Positions 1-11,173 of a stretch of DNA of 64,000 bases are shown piece by piece (position 1 is the stretch's first letter; every line of letters begins with the position of its first letter). Under the pieces are notes generated by a model. It saw only the letters and a program-made list of their open reading frames with translations, was not told the DNA's origin and did not search any database. The DNA is taken from positions 65,624 through 129,623 of the forward strand of contig QAOA01006709.1 in the NCBI GenBank assembly GCA_003255065.1. The letters are read 5' to 3'. The stretch is from Cercis canadensis. Its lineage: Eukaryota > Streptophyta > Magnoliopsida > Fabales > Fabaceae. Both the position numbers and the translations under genes were made by a program.

Positions 1-1318
1 AGGGTAAGATCATTTCTCCTTGGTTTGCAGATATGGTAAACTTCTTAGTTGCTAGTGTCTTTCCTACATACTTTACTAGGGCTCAGTCTAATAAACTGCA
101 AAGTGAGTCTAAGTTTTATGTGTGGGATGATCCCTATCTCTAGAAGTTCTGTAGTGACAAAGTGATTAGGAGATGTGTGCCTGATAATGAGTTTTAGTCT
201 ATTCTTAGCTTTTGCCATACATTTGCATGTGGTGGGCATTTTGGTCCTCAACATACAGCTAGGAAAGTCTTAGACTCTGGATTATATTGGATTACTTTAT
301 TTAGGGATGCACACTTGTTTTGTAAGTCTTGTGAACAATGTCGGAGAACTAGGAATATTTCTAATAGGAATGAGATGTCCCAACAACCTTTGTTATTTTG
401 TGAGATTTTTTATGTATGGGGTATTGACTTTATGGGGTCTTTTCCTGTTTCTTTTGGTTTTGTTTACATCTTGCTAGTTGTTGACTATGTGTCTAAGTGG
501 GTGGAGGCGAAAGCCACTCAGACTGATGATTCTAAAGTTGTTGTGGATTTTGTTAGATCAAACATTTTTTTTGCAGATTTTGCATTCTAAGGGCTATCAT
601 CAGTGATCAGGGTTCACACTTTTGCAACCGGAGCATGAAGGCTTTGGTGCGGAAATATGGAGTCATGAATAAGGTTTCTACACCTTACCACCCTCAGACG
701 AATGAGCAAGCCAAAGTCTCCAACAGGGAGATCAAGCGTATCTTGGAGAAGACTGTCCAACCTAATAGGAAGGATTGGAGTTTGAGACTTGAGGATGCTC
801 TGTAGGCATACCGGACCGCTTTCAAGACACCAATTGAGATGTCCCCCAACCATATAGTCTTTGGAAAAGTATGCCATCTTCCCATGGAGCTTGAGCACAA
901 GGCATATTGGGCAGTCAAACAGTGCAACCTCGACTTGAGCCAAGCCGGATCTCAGCGAAAGCTTCATCTCCAAGAGTTTGAAGAGCTTCGTTTAGACGCA
1001 TATGAGAGCTCCCGTATCTACAAGGAAAAGACCAAGAGGTTTCATGATAAGATGGTGCTAAGGAAGGAGTTCTCCATTGGCTAGAAAGCTCTCCTTTATA
1101 ACTCCCACCTCAAGCTTATGCCTGGCAAGCTCCGTTCTTGGTGGCTTGGTCCGTTTATAGTCGTCAAGGCTTTTCCTTATGGCGCGGTCGAGATAGCAAG
1201 TGAATCCACCAATAAGGCTTTCAAAGTCAATGGTCATTGCCTAAACCCTTTCTATGAGGGAGCGCAAGAGGACATCGTGGAGGAGGTCCACTTGCAAGAT
1301 GCCATCTACCTCACCTAA
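1..1318 (+). pseudogene. Athila-type Ty3/gypsy pol remnant (integrase)
   Basis: The plus strand reads as the C-terminal part of a gypsy polyprotein, starting upstream of the window. In order one sees the zinc-binding HHCC region (CGGHFG near 229-245, then CKSCEQC near 320-340), the integrase core (VWGIDFMG, IISDQGSHFC) and the C-terminal block ending in GPFIVVKAFPYGAVEI and FKVNGHCLNPF. This last block is characteristic of the Athila group. Stop codons interrupt the frame near 141, 196, 589, 804 and 1082. The third catalytic position looks lost: the motif usually read as QAEVSNRE is QAKVSNRE here (Glu to Lys, about 708-732). The piece cannot encode an active integrase. The assignment to Athila is supported by the downstream LTR and polypurine tract. 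Confidence 0.9.
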
Positions 1319-2884
1319 TAAATATGTTTCTTCTCTCTCTTTTATTTTACTCGTCCTTATGTGATTGATGTTAATTGAGAACTATTTTGAAGCTTTTACA
1401 TTGAGGACAATGCAAAATTTAAGTGTGAGAAAGGTTTACATTTTATTTTTTGTTTTGTTTTTGTGTATGTTTTTAGTTCTATTTTTCGTTTTCTATTTTC
1501 TGTCATTTTTTTGTTTTTGTTTTGATTTTCTGTTTCCTTTACTATTTTCTGATTTTAGTTATGTTTTTTTGTTTCTGTTTAGTATATTATTTTGTTCTTT
1601 TTAGTCTCTTTGTTATTTTTTGTTTTTGTTGTCTTTTTTCTATTTTACTTACCTTCCAATAATGTTTTAGGATTTGTGGAGTTTGTAAGTTTGAAGCATT
1701 TGCAATTCAAGGTTCATAATATGATTGAATAATTGTCTTTCTTCTTGAATTTCATATGCTTGATTTTAGATGTTGGATTGGTGATTAAGTTTGATAGATA
1801 CATGTTTTGTGAGATTTTGAGCCTTTTGATTGATGGATTTAGCAATCGTGCCATTCTTTTCCTTCTTGGGTGATTTTCACTCATAGAATTTGTTCACTCT
1901 AGAACTTGCTTAATTATTTTTGAGGCTACATTTTCACTTGCATACATAAACATGATTGAGGCATTCTTTCTTGATTTAGCTACTTTGCCAAATAGCCAAC
2001 CTTGCATCATTTCCCTTTGATTACCCCAATTGAGTCTATTTGTCTATCTTTAGTCTTAGTTCATTATATGCCTAAGTGAAACACCATGTTGTTACCTTAC
2101 CTTAGAGAATAGGAGAGTATTGGTTCATTATCTTGGAGGAGCTCTTGTGCTTGTGGGTAATTAATAGTACAAGTGTGGAGGTTGTGAATTTTAATGTACA
2201 ATGTGCAAAGTATTATGTGAAAGAAAGAAAAAGAGCCAATTGTCATTTGAAAAAATAAAAAACAGAAAGGAAAAAGGTTGTGTTGTGAAAAGAAAAGAAA
2301 AAAAAAAAAAAAAGGAATTTGTGCAAAGAAAGGAGAATATGCTTTACACACTTGAAATTTAATGTTTGTCATTTGAGTTCCTCTCCAATGTTCTTTTATT
2401 CTCTTTGGGTTTTTACCTTATGATATCCATTTTGATTCATTCCTTTATCTTGACCTTATTACAACCTTAAAAATAGTCCTCTTAATTTGTGTGTGCATTT
2501 GTTTTAGTAGTGGAGAAGTAGAAAATAAGCAACTTATGGTAGTGCATTCCTTCATGAGTTTGATTGAGTGAAATACCTACTTTCTAAACACTTGAGGGAT
2601 TAAGAGTATATCTTGTGAGGATCTATCATTCTTGACTTATGCTTTCCAATTGAAGTCACCTTGTTTGTTGGTTTGAGTTGTGAAGCAATTTTATCTCATG
2701 AATGTTTTGACTCTCTTGAATTTAATTGCTCTTCTTGCTTGTGAGATGAACTTGTGCATATCTTGAATATAATTGGGAGGTGATTCTTTAGTTTTTAAAT
2801 TTGTTTTTGTTTCCTTGTTCCTTCTTTCCTTGTTATGAAATTCTACTTTGCCCGGGACATACAAAAGCTAAGTGTGGGAGAATT
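1319..2884 (+). other. Athila 3' internal non-coding region with polypurine tract
   Basis: No coding region is visible between the end of pol and the LTR. The stretch has a strongly T-rich part (about 1440-1640) and an A/G-rich part (about 2216-2335). It ends in the purine-rich AAGCTAAGTGTGGGAGAATT (about 2866-2884), typical of the Athila polypurine tract that primes plus-strand DNA synthesis just before the 3' LTR. Short open frames in the T-rich part are composition artefacts. Confidence 0.7.
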
Positions 2885-4304
2885 TGATGATCACACTTTA
2901 TATGCAGTAATTATCCCTCATTTCTAGCTTTTTAAACCTCTTTTAGGCCTATTTGATTGGGCTTGGGCCTCATTTCATGAGTTTGGATCCAATTGGGCCT
3001 AATTGTATTTTTCAGCAATACTGGACATTTTATGTTATCTCTGTATTTCATACATATCTTTAGTTCTAAATGTCTAAAAATTACGAGTCTTACCTTGTTG
3101 GAAATCGGAGAGAATTATCTTTAACTTTCATTCAGGGCTCCAAAGCCAATTCAGATGTCCAGCAGGTCATATGTAGCCTGGAAATTAGAGCAGAAATGCT
3201 GTCACTGGATCCTGACCCCTATGAAGAGATTGGGAAATAACTTTAGTTGTGGGTATTGTATGTACTTGAAACCGGCTCCATTGGAAAGCTAAGATGTATA
3301 TATTCACTTGTTATGCGGACCGGTTCTTCAAATTATGTCTCTTCGATAGTCTTATTGTCTGTCGAATCCGGATGATGAGTCGAGAGACCTGTTGACACTC
3401 AATTGGGCCTAACTTCCTCATCACAAGCCCAATTGAGCTCAAACCAAAACCCAATTAAAGCTGAGGCCCATGGGAATAAGTGTGACCTAAGGACAGTTTG
3501 GGTGTGCATGTATTTTTAGGGGTTTATATGTTCAGAAAGAGGCAGCCGAGTTTCATTATTCAGTAGACAGCTTTTCTTGCTTTTCTTAGTCTCTAAGTTT
3601 TCTCTCTAGTTTCTTTGTAAACTTTGTTCCTCTTGTTCATGGAGGGCTAATTACTCAAGTCAATCCAGGTTTTAGCTATTCTAATTACTAATTTTGAGAT
3701 TATGCTTTGACTGTTATTCATTTAGTTGTTAATCAAGTTATTTTCATCCTCTGAAATATTCTGTTTGAATTGCTTAATTTCGAATTTAAATATTCATGTG
3801 TTAATTGCTTAATTGCATATGATTGAAGAGGATTGTATGAATTAAATAATGTTTCTAAGCTTTTGGATGGATTATTTAACCCTAATTGAATTATGAACCC
3901 TTAGGTTAATTCAGAATTAGTAGATGTTTAATCAACAAATTCAGAATTAATCAAACTCTGGTTGCTTAACCAGTAGAGACCCTTAGATTACTTAGAGGCT
4001 TCTTGATGTGTTCTAAGGTCAAGAATTAGGTTAATGATTGAATAGATCATTAGTGATTAAGGACGGATTAGAATTAGGATTAGTGGAACCCTGGATTGAT
4101 TGTTTCTTTAATTCGGTTTACCCATTTTTAATTGCATTTTGTTAATCAATTTGACAAACAAAACCCCCTATTTAATTAACTCTCTAATTGGATTTCTTAA
4201 CTAGATTAATCATTTGGTTCGACTTGGTGTTGCCTTATGCTACAAGTAGCTTTGGTAAACCGAATTTAAATTTCACTAATTTGAAGGGTCTTGGCAGCTC
4301 ATCA
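2885..4304 (+). repeat. Athila-type 3' LTR
   Basis: This 1,420-bp block starts with TGATGATCAC right after the polypurine tract and ends with CTCATCA, so its ends are the inverted TGATGA/TCATCA expected of an LTR. No coding region is seen in it. Beyond 4304 the sequence changes to a different gypsy gag, so the LTR edge is also the edge of the Athila insertion into a chromovirus. The matching 5' LTR lies outside the window, so the target duplication cannot be checked. Confidence 0.75.
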
Positions 4305-4310
4305 ATTATG

Positions 4311-5288
4311 GATCATCCATCAATCAGGTATGGTGGGCAAATTCATCGAGTTATTTGAAATTGTTTCAACTGAGGTTCCACGATTAACAGAGCTACAATA
4401 ATTGTGATATTTCATGGGGAGGCTAAGACCAGACATTCACCAGAGAGTCTGTTCCTTTGATCCTTCGAATCGCTAGCAAGTAATGCAACATGCTCATGAT
4501 ATGGAGTGTGAAATTGATGGTGTGGTTGTTGATGATGATATTGCATCTTTCAGAGCTTGAGTTAGTCAACCCAATTTGATAGGTAAACCATACGGGTCAT
4601 ATCCGACCCAGAAAGGAGGTGAAGGGCATAACCCATGGAGCTCCAGCAAACCTAGTAACAATTGGACCTCACATACGATGTCGCAAGGAGGGGTGACTAT
4701 GTCGCAGGGGTCAAATGTCTACACGAAAGGCACACTGCTTCAACCTTGCTTGCGGCTTCCCGGAAATGGGAAGGAGATCGACGTGGGTCATCAGAAAGGT
4801 TGAAGGGGGTGCGGCACATGTCCTACCAAGAATTGATGGACTGAAAGGCTAAGGGACTCTGTTTTCGTTGTGGAGAGAAATTTCATCCCCTACATCAATG
4901 TGTGGAAAGGAGTTTGAAGTTGGTAATTATGGGGGACAAAGAGGGTGTGGATGGAGATGAAGAAGTATTGGCGCTGAAGGTTGAACAAGGCTTGGAGGGA
5001 GACAGATTAAAGTGTAAACTCATGGGCCTCTTGAGAGTGACAGGACCTGACTTAACTACCTTCATGACGATGAAGTTAGATAGGGTTTTGAAGGGTTTTC
5101 CTATATTGGTGTTGGTGGACAGTGGGCTAGCCATAACTTTGTGGCACCCCAAGTGGTTACTTCACTAAACATTCCAGTGGATTCTTCAAAGAGATTCGGG
5201 GTGAGACTGGGAGATGGGCATAGAGTCCATACTAGAGGTAAATGTTCTAATATGCCCTTTCGATTTGGAAAACATGATGTGGTGGTGG
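4311..5288 (+). pseudogene. Chromovirus gag and protease remnant
   Basis: The 3' part of gag is readable in pieces with stops. The nucleocapsid zinc knuckle CFRCGEKFHPLHQC (C-x2-C-x4-H-x4-C) is at about 4861-4905. An aspartic protease follows, with the active-site motif LVDSG at about 5110-5124, a frameshift right after it, and then a block reading SHNFVAPQVV in another frame. The reading stops where a hAT element entered at 5289 and resumes at 7034. Gag packages the RNA in virus-like particles and the protease cuts the polyprotein; neither can be made whole here. Confidence 0.85.
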
Positions 5289-5814
5289 CAATGTTTTAAA
5301 AACCAAACCGGTGAACAAACCGTTTTGGCAAAAAATACTGGTCTGACCGGTTGAATCAAAATTTTTTCTAAACTTAAAGATTAACAAAAAATAAAACATA
5401 AAAATTAAATCACAAATCATTAAACTTAACTCATAAGTGAAAGTTTCAAATTTAAAGATTCAAATAACTAAAACTCAAAAGATATAAAAACCTAATCTAT
5501 ATACATCTAATTTAAAATGATGATCTATAATAAAATTAGATTGTTTCAATAGCCAACATTTCTTACAAGTTCACATACTTTTAACATAATCAAGTTCACA
5601 ATTTTTAAAATAAAAAAGTTAGATAATCAGAACATATAACAGTGTGATTATGTGTTATAATTTTTACATATTTAAAATTTTAATATTAAATAAATCTATT
5701 AAATAGTTAATAAATAATTTTTGTGCAATAATAAATACAAGTCTTAAGTTGCCCCAATAATTTGGATGGGAAAAAAATTAATTTCTTAACTAGTTTATTA
5801 ATAAATATATTTAT

Positions 5815-6733
5815 TAGGGGTGTTCATAACCCGGTCTACCCGTGAAGAACCGACCGAACCGAACCAAAATGATGCAAATCGGGCGGTTGCAAATTAAAGA
5901 TAGGCAAGATCGGATGGCTGAGAGGTGAAAAAACGGTTTAAACCGGTCGGTTCAGATTTCGCTCATAAAAACCGCCATAAACCGAACCCGACCGACTAAT
6001 TAATGCAATTCAAATTTCTGCCATCACACCTGCCGAGTTACTTTTTTTCTTTCTGTCAAATCTCACATCTATCTCTCTTCCTTTATTTCTTTGCTATTCA
6101 GCAACATCCAAACTAGTTGGTAAGCATATAAATGAGATACATACACTTACAAGCAGAACCAACAACACCCAGATAGAACAAAACCGATTTCAAGGAAAAA
6201 GACAAAACCTTGGCTTGTAGTCGACGTTCTCTGGGTGTAACCGGAGCCTTCTTCTCTTTACCAACAACAGCCGGCTTGTGCTTTTTAACGGATTCGAAGG
6301 TCTTCCTGGACTTTTTGCTAGCAAGATTCGATGGATTTGAAACAGCGAGCTTCGGCTTCTTAGAAGGAGACCCATCTGCTTTAGTGTTAGAGGTCGGAAT
6401 TTGCTTTCTCTTTTTGGTTTTGTTCAGCTGCTGCTTCTTTGCCGCCATGAGACTAAAGCTCAAGCTCTTTGTGTTCGTTTTGGCGTACCCAGTTGCTAGG
6501 TGTGGCTCTATTATGTCTATGGAGAAGTAGAAGCTCTGCTCATTTCCTGCTCTGGTTATTGATTTTGCAAACCGATACAACCCGCTTTCTACAAACCGTA
6601 CCGATTATAACCGAATTTATCGGTTCTTTGTTTTGGTTGGTCGGTGACGGGTGGGAATTTTCCCAACCTGATGGTCATCGGTCGGGTGAGATTTGGCACC
6701 AAAACCGACCGAACCCGACTATGAACACCCCTA
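5815..6733. mobile_element. Pack-hAT: hAT element carrying a host exon
   Basis: This 919-bp element has ends TAGGGGTGTTCA and TGAACACCCCTA and a perfect 8-bp target duplication ATATTTAT (5807-5814 and 6734-6741). Sub-terminal regions are rich in repeated ACCGACCGAACC-like motifs on both sides, as is common in hAT elements for transposase binding. The middle, about 6010-6570, is different in composition and carries a gene-like minus-strand coding stretch. No transposase is present. The insertion is nested inside another hAT. A second element of the same family with different cargo is at 47315-48821. Confidence 0.85.
6209..6448 (-). pseudogene. Captured first exon resembling pumilio homolog 24 (APUM24)
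   Basis: From an ATG at 6448 the minus strand reads 80 lysine-rich codons, beginning MAAKKQQLNKTKKRK and ending TPRERRLQAK. The next bases are GT (6208-6207), a good splice donor, and the reading then turns into non-protein-like sequence, as an intron would. The style, start and the closing RERRLxAK match my memory of the N-terminus of plant pumilio-24-like nucleolar proteins (Puf-A/PUF6 family), where the next residues are ELAEARKKKRK. RNA-binding Puf repeats are absent, so the fragment has no complete function. Retention of the apparent donor and intron start argues for capture of genomic DNA, not a retrocopy. The family call is from recognition only. Confidence 0.6.
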
Positions 6734-7033
6734 ATATTTATATGCAACATTATACTCAAGAGTTGATATGTCCTAGTGGCAAAGATTGTCATATTTGAAG
6801 CAAAGGGGAGGGGATCTAAGCCCCCCATGAGCAATTTTGCTTTCAAGTTAGGAATTTTGCAAGCCGTCCAGTTTTTCAAAATCAGACCGGTTCACGCCGG
6901 TTGGGGCGGTTCTCTCCGATTTTAGGCGGTTTAACCGCTGCAACGGTTTAGTGGTATGAATCGGACTGATTTTTCAAACGGGCACCGGTAGAACTGCCCA
7001 GTCCTGTCCGATTTTTAAAACACTGGGTGGTGG

Positions 7034-8640
7034 ATGCTTATGTGCTTGATTTGGGTGGAGTGGACATGATTTTAAGGGTGGCTTGGCTGGAGACTTTGGG
7101 TAAGGTTGAAATGGATTGTGGGTCACATGACCATGTCGTTTAAATCAGGGAAGGAAATTGTAGAGTTGCAAGGAGTTGTTGTTGCTAGCTCTAAGTATAA
7201 TTCAGGCAATACTCCTGAATTGAGTGCTGGCTCTCTTTTAGGAATTATGGGGAATCCTACCAGGATGCTGGAAGGAAAATTTTGGAATACTGAAAGAGGT
7301 TCTAAGTTAGGAAAAATGGCACTACTGGGTTACCAACAAGAACAGGCGTTGACCAGATTGCTCAAGGCTTTCCCTGAAGTTTTTCAAGCAATGGCAAGGC
7401 TGCCCCCTTCACGGGGAATAGTTCATTCTATTGTTTTGAAAAAGGATATTGAACCAATCAATATCAGGCCCTATCATTATCCTCATCATCAAAAGAACGA
7501 GATAGAAAAGCAGATTCATGAGATGCTACAACAAGGAATAATCACAAATAGCTCCAGTCCTTTTTCTAGCCCAGTCATTCTTGTAAAGAAAAAGGATGCA
7601 GTTTGGCGAATGTGTGTAGATTATAGGGCCTTCAATAAGGCAACTGTGCAGGATAAATTTCGTATCCCTATAATAGAGGAGCTGATTGATGAATTAAATG
7701 GAGCTGGTTTCTTCTCTAAGTTAGACTTAAAATCGGGGTATCACCAAATTCGAATGAGGAAGGAAGATGTGGCAAAGACTACTTTTAGAACTCATGAAGG
7801 TCATTACGAGTTCCTTGTAATGCCTTTTGGGTTGATGAATGACCCGGCTACCTTCCAAGCAACAATGAATTACATCTTCAAGCCATACCTACGTAGATTT
7901 GTGTTGGTGTTCTTTGATGATATATTGGTATATAGTGGAGATTGGAAGACCCATTTAATACATTTGACTACAGTTCTTGAGGTGCTTAAAGAGAATCAAT
8001 TTGTGGTGAACAAAAAGAAATGCAGCTTTGGTCAAAAGCAAGTGGAGTACTTAGGGCATGTTCTGTCCAGCCATGGTGTTTCTATAGATCCAACAAAGGT
8101 GAAGAGTGTGGTGGATTGGCCAGTGCCTCAGAATGTGAAGGGTGTTAGGGGATTCTTGGGTTTGACTGGATATTATAGAAAATTCATATAGGATTACGGG
8201 AAAATAGCTAAACCCTTGACTAAGCTAACCAAGAAAGAGGCTTTTAAATGGGGATAGCAACTCAACAAGCTTTTGAAGCTTTAAAGAGAGCAGTTACTAT
8301 TGCTCCAGTTATGTCCTTGTCAGACTTTTCACAACCTTTTTCTTTGGAATGTGATGCATTAGGCATCGGGTTGGGTGCTGTCTTAATGCAACATGGTAAA
8401 CCTTTAGGCTATTTCAATAAGGCCCTTTCTAGCAATCATCTTTCGAAATCTATTTATGAAAAAGAACTAATGGCATTGGTTTTTTCAATTCTACATTGGA
8501 GACACTACTTGATAGGGAGAGAATCTATAGTGTATTAAGACCAGAAAAGCCTCAAGGAGTTACTACAGTAGCGTGTAATCTCTGCAGACCAACAAAATTG
8601 GCTTGCTAAATTGCTTGGGTTCAGATTTGAGGTTGTATAC
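7034..8640 (+). pseudogene. Chromovirus reverse transcriptase and RNase H
   Basis: The clearest coding block is 7106-8191. It contains the RT start ([20 protein letters not shown]), the conserved [31 protein letters not shown] and [12 protein letters not shown], and the catalytic FFDDILVYS near 7909-7935. A stop follows YYRKFI at 8189-8191, and a small frameshift or deletion near 8250 separates it from RNase H (SLECDALGIGLGAVLMQ, YEKELMALV), which itself meets stops near 8536 and 8568. RT copies the genomic RNA into DNA and RNase H removes the RNA strand. The RT motif residues look intact but the polyprotein is broken. Confidence 0.9.
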
Positions 8641-8716
8641 AACACTTTTGAGGCTACCAACTGAGGGAGAATTGGCTGTTATGGTTTCCTTTCTAATTTG
8701 GAGGTAGGGCGCAGAA

Positions 8717-9936
8717 TTGAGATCTGAGGTTGATAAAGATTCTGAGTTACAACAAATCATTTCTGATTTGGAAAAGGATGCTGACAGTCGACCAGGATTT
8801 AGTCTTCATAAAGGGGTGCTTTTACATAAAAATAGGCTGGTGATTTCTGCCACATCCAGTCTCATTCTTAGTTTGCTTCAAGAATTCCATACTACAGCTA
8901 CGGGAGGTCATTTAGGCTATACTAGAACCTATAGAAGGCTGGCTGGAAATCTGTACTAGAAGGGAATAAAAAGACAGTGATGGCATTTGTTCAATCTTGT
9001 GACGTTTTTCAAAAAATGAAATATGCTGCCACACTTCCGAGTGGGTTATTGCAGCCACTATCAATACCAAATCAGGTATGGGAGGAAATTTCAATGGATT
9101 TCATTATTGGACTTCTAAAATCTAAATGGTATGATGTTACTTTGGTGATAGTTGATAGGTTATCCAAATATGCACATTTTATCTTACTTAAACACCCTTA
9201 TTCGGCCAAAAGCATTACTGCAGTTTTTGTGCAAGAAGTTGTGAGGCTCCATGGAATTCCATTGTCAATTCTTAGTAACAAGGATCCTATTTTTATTAGT
9301 GTCTTCTGGAAGGAGTTCTTTAAACTACAAGGTACAGTGCTTAAGATGAGTATAACTTATCATCCTGAGTTGGATCGTCAAACAGAGGTGGTGAATAAGT
9401 GTTTAGAGTCATACTTGCGCTGTTTTGCTTCTGAGCAGCACAAAAATTGGTCTCTTTGGTTACCATGGGAAGACTTGTGGTATAATACCACATTTCATAT
9501 ATCTATTGGTTCCACTCCCTTTGAAATGGTGTATGGACATCAACCTCCAACTGCAGTGAGGTATTTGGAGGTGGAAACTAAGGTAGAAGTTGTGGCTAGG
9601 GAACTTAAGGACAGAGATGAGGCCCTGAAGCAGCTAAAATTTAATCTCAACAAAGCACAAGACTAGATGAAGTATTATGCAAATAAAAAAAGGAAGAAAA
9701 TGGAATTTGCTATTGGATATTGGGACTTTCTTAAGCTGTGGCCTCATAGGCAATCTTCCCTATCAAAGAAAATTTATTCCAAGTTATCTCCTAGATATTA
9801 TGGTTCTTTCCAAATCATAGAGAAGTATGGGGAAGTAGCATATAGACTCCAACTACCTCCTACTTCTAGAGTTCACCCTGTGTTCCATGTATCCCTGTTA
9901 AAAAGGGTTGTGGGTCAGTATATTGCTGCATCATAA
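8717..9936 (+). pseudogene. Chromovirus integrase
   Basis: HHCC domain, catalytic core and C-terminal GPY/F-like block are recognisable: GGHLGYTRTYRRL (about 8903-8940), SMDFIIGL, YHPELDRQTEVVNK and [20 protein letters not shown], ending with [13 protein letters not shown]. Two key positions are changed. The zinc pair normally CDVCQ is CDVFQ (about 8998-9012), and the second catalytic Asp, normally in SDRDP, is Asn in SNKDP (about 9272-9287). Stops lie at 8957-8959 and 9664-9666. Integrase inserts the DNA copy into the genome; this copy should be inactive. Confidence 0.9.
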
Positions 9937-10015
9937 TTACCACAGGACTTGGCAATGGAGGATTCGATAGAACCAAAAAAAGTTTGGGCAGTGCGGGAAA
10001 AAAAGGGATGATGGA

Positions 10016-10283
10016 CAACTTTCCGAAGAGTACTTAATTCAATGGAAGGGATTAGCAGCTAAAAATTCCACATGGGAGGAAGAAATTTTTATAAAGCATC
10101 AATTTCCATATTTCAGCCTTAAGGATAAGGCTGCTCTTCCAGTAGGAGGTATTGATGGGATTGTGGGCTCTAGTGATAAGTTGGCTAGAGAGGAAAGGGA
10201 CCAACTAGGAGGTCCAGAGGGTAGGCCCAAAGTATGGAGGGTATATTCGAGAAAGAAGAAGACAAGAGAGCAGGTATGTAATT
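10016..10283 (+). pseudogene. Chromodomain at the integrase C-terminus
   Basis: After a frame change near 10010 the plus strand reads EEYLIQWKGLAAKNSTWEEE and then HQFPYFSLKDKAAL, the pattern of the chromodomain attached to chromovirus integrases. In the family this domain binds modified histones and steers insertion to heterochromatin. The tail ends RVYSRKKKTREQVCN and a stop at 10282-10284. The domain is out of frame with the integrase upstream. Confidence 0.8.
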
Positions 10284-10347
10284 GACTGCATGAATTAGTT
10301 AGGATGGGCGTGATATTATGGAGAGATGGTACTAAAGGGAGGCATTT

Positions 10348-10504
10348 TGTTGGTGAGATATTTTATTGGAGAGCAGAATTCCCTCTAATAGAAGAATCTC
10401 TGTAGGAGCCTTAGGCTCTGGTAGTGATTGTATTCACTGTTTTCTTGTGCTAAGGCTCAATAATACGTACTATCTTTACTGGTTTCTATCATTTGCATTC
10501 AACA
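10348..10504 (+). repeat. Chromovirus 3' LTR, with polypurine tract just upstream
   Basis: The polypurine stretch ACTAAAGGGAGGCATT (10331-10346) is followed by TGTTGGTGAG and, 157 bp later, ATTCAACA, giving the TG...CA borders of an LTR. To the right the sequence reads, on the minus strand, into copia integrase (HTPEYNG), so this is also the insertion border. The 5' LTR is not in the window. Confidence 0.7.
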
Positions 10505-10509
10505 AGTCC

Positions 10510-11170
10510 ATTATATTCAGGTGTGTGTAGGGGTGTAGTTAAGTGTTGAATGCCATGGGTGGACAAGTAAGTTTGAGTGCAACCAATTCACCACCATTAA
10601 CATAATAGAGAGTATGGATAAAGGATTTAATTTGATTGCAGACCATTGCATGAAAGGACTAAAAAAGATGAGTGACATCTGATTTATTTTCCATAGGATA
10701 AACCCAGACAAAGTGATTAAAATGATCAACAAATATGGCATAATAATGAAAAATATTAAAAGAAGTAACAAATGAGGGACCCCAGACATTTATAAACACT
10801 AATTCAAAAGGCCTAGGGCTGGATAGACTGGAAACAGAAAATTGTAGCTTGTGACTTTTGCAGCTTTGACAAGCAATACACAAGTGGTTGGATGAAGAAG
10901 CTGCAGGAAGTTGATGGTGGTGAAGAACATGTTGAAGAGAGCGAGAATGAGGGTAACCGAGACGAGCATGCCAAATGTGAGATGTGGTTGCAGCGGTGAC
11001 AAGTGCATGAGGGAGGCAATTATGAGTGTTAGCACTGGAGGGAAGGTTGTAGGTGTAATTGTCATTGGTCCTTTAAGTAGAATCACCCCCACTTTCAAAT
11101 CATTAATAAAGTGGGAAAAATTTCAAGAGAAACATGGTTAGTGTTGCACAATTGAGAGACTAAGAGTAAA
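10510..11170 (-). pseudogene. Copia integrase remnant (Ale-like element)
   Basis: Minus-strand pieces in two frames cover the GAG-pre-integrase region (TTCVLLVKAAKVTSYNF and, in another frame, CIACQSCKSHKLQFSVSSL), then PFELVFINVWGP and HYYAIFVDHFNHFVWVYPM of the catalytic core, ending at HGIQHLTTPLHTPEYNG near 10510. Frameshifts and stops separate these blocks. The abrupt end coincides with the chromovirus LTR at 10504. Confidence 0.8.
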
Positions 11171-11173
11171 TTT

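Larger units (their letters stand above)
5289..7025. mobile_element. Non-autonomous hAT-type element inserted in chromovirus protease
   Basis: The element begins CAATGTTTTAAAAACC and ends TTTTTAAAACACTG, which are imperfect terminal inverted repeats. It is bounded by a perfect 8-bp target duplication GGTGGTGG (5281-5288 and 7026-7033), the hAT hallmark. Removing it restores the protease reading frame. It encodes no transposase. A second hAT element sits inside it (5815-6733), so its own length is about 0.8 kb. A relative with the same ends is at 39385-39989. Confidence 0.85.
4305..10504 (+). mobile_element. Chromovirus (Ty3/gypsy), decayed, 5' part outside the window
   Basis: The plus strand carries gag zinc knuckle, aspartic protease, reverse transcriptase, RNase H, integrase, chromodomain, polypurine tract and a short 157-bp 3' LTR, in canonical chromovirus order. 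The chromodomain after the integrase identifies the clade; the short LTR suggests a Reina-like lineage (inference). The 5' part is cut off by the Athila insertion at 4304. The element is split again by a hAT transposon at 5289-7025, with reading resuming across a perfect 8-bp duplication. It sits inside a copia element of opposite orientation. Many stops and frameshifts make it non-autonomous. Confidence 0.9.

Noticed and set aside
1365..1604. 79-codon plus-strand frame after the Athila pol, rich in Phe and Leu
   Set aside because: It is translated T-rich DNA in the non-coding 3' part of the element; no motif or membrane-protein pattern beyond composition.
6210..6530. 106-codon plus-strand frame, Phe/Leu-rich
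   Set aside because: It is the opposite-strand shadow of the lysine-rich pumilio-like exon.
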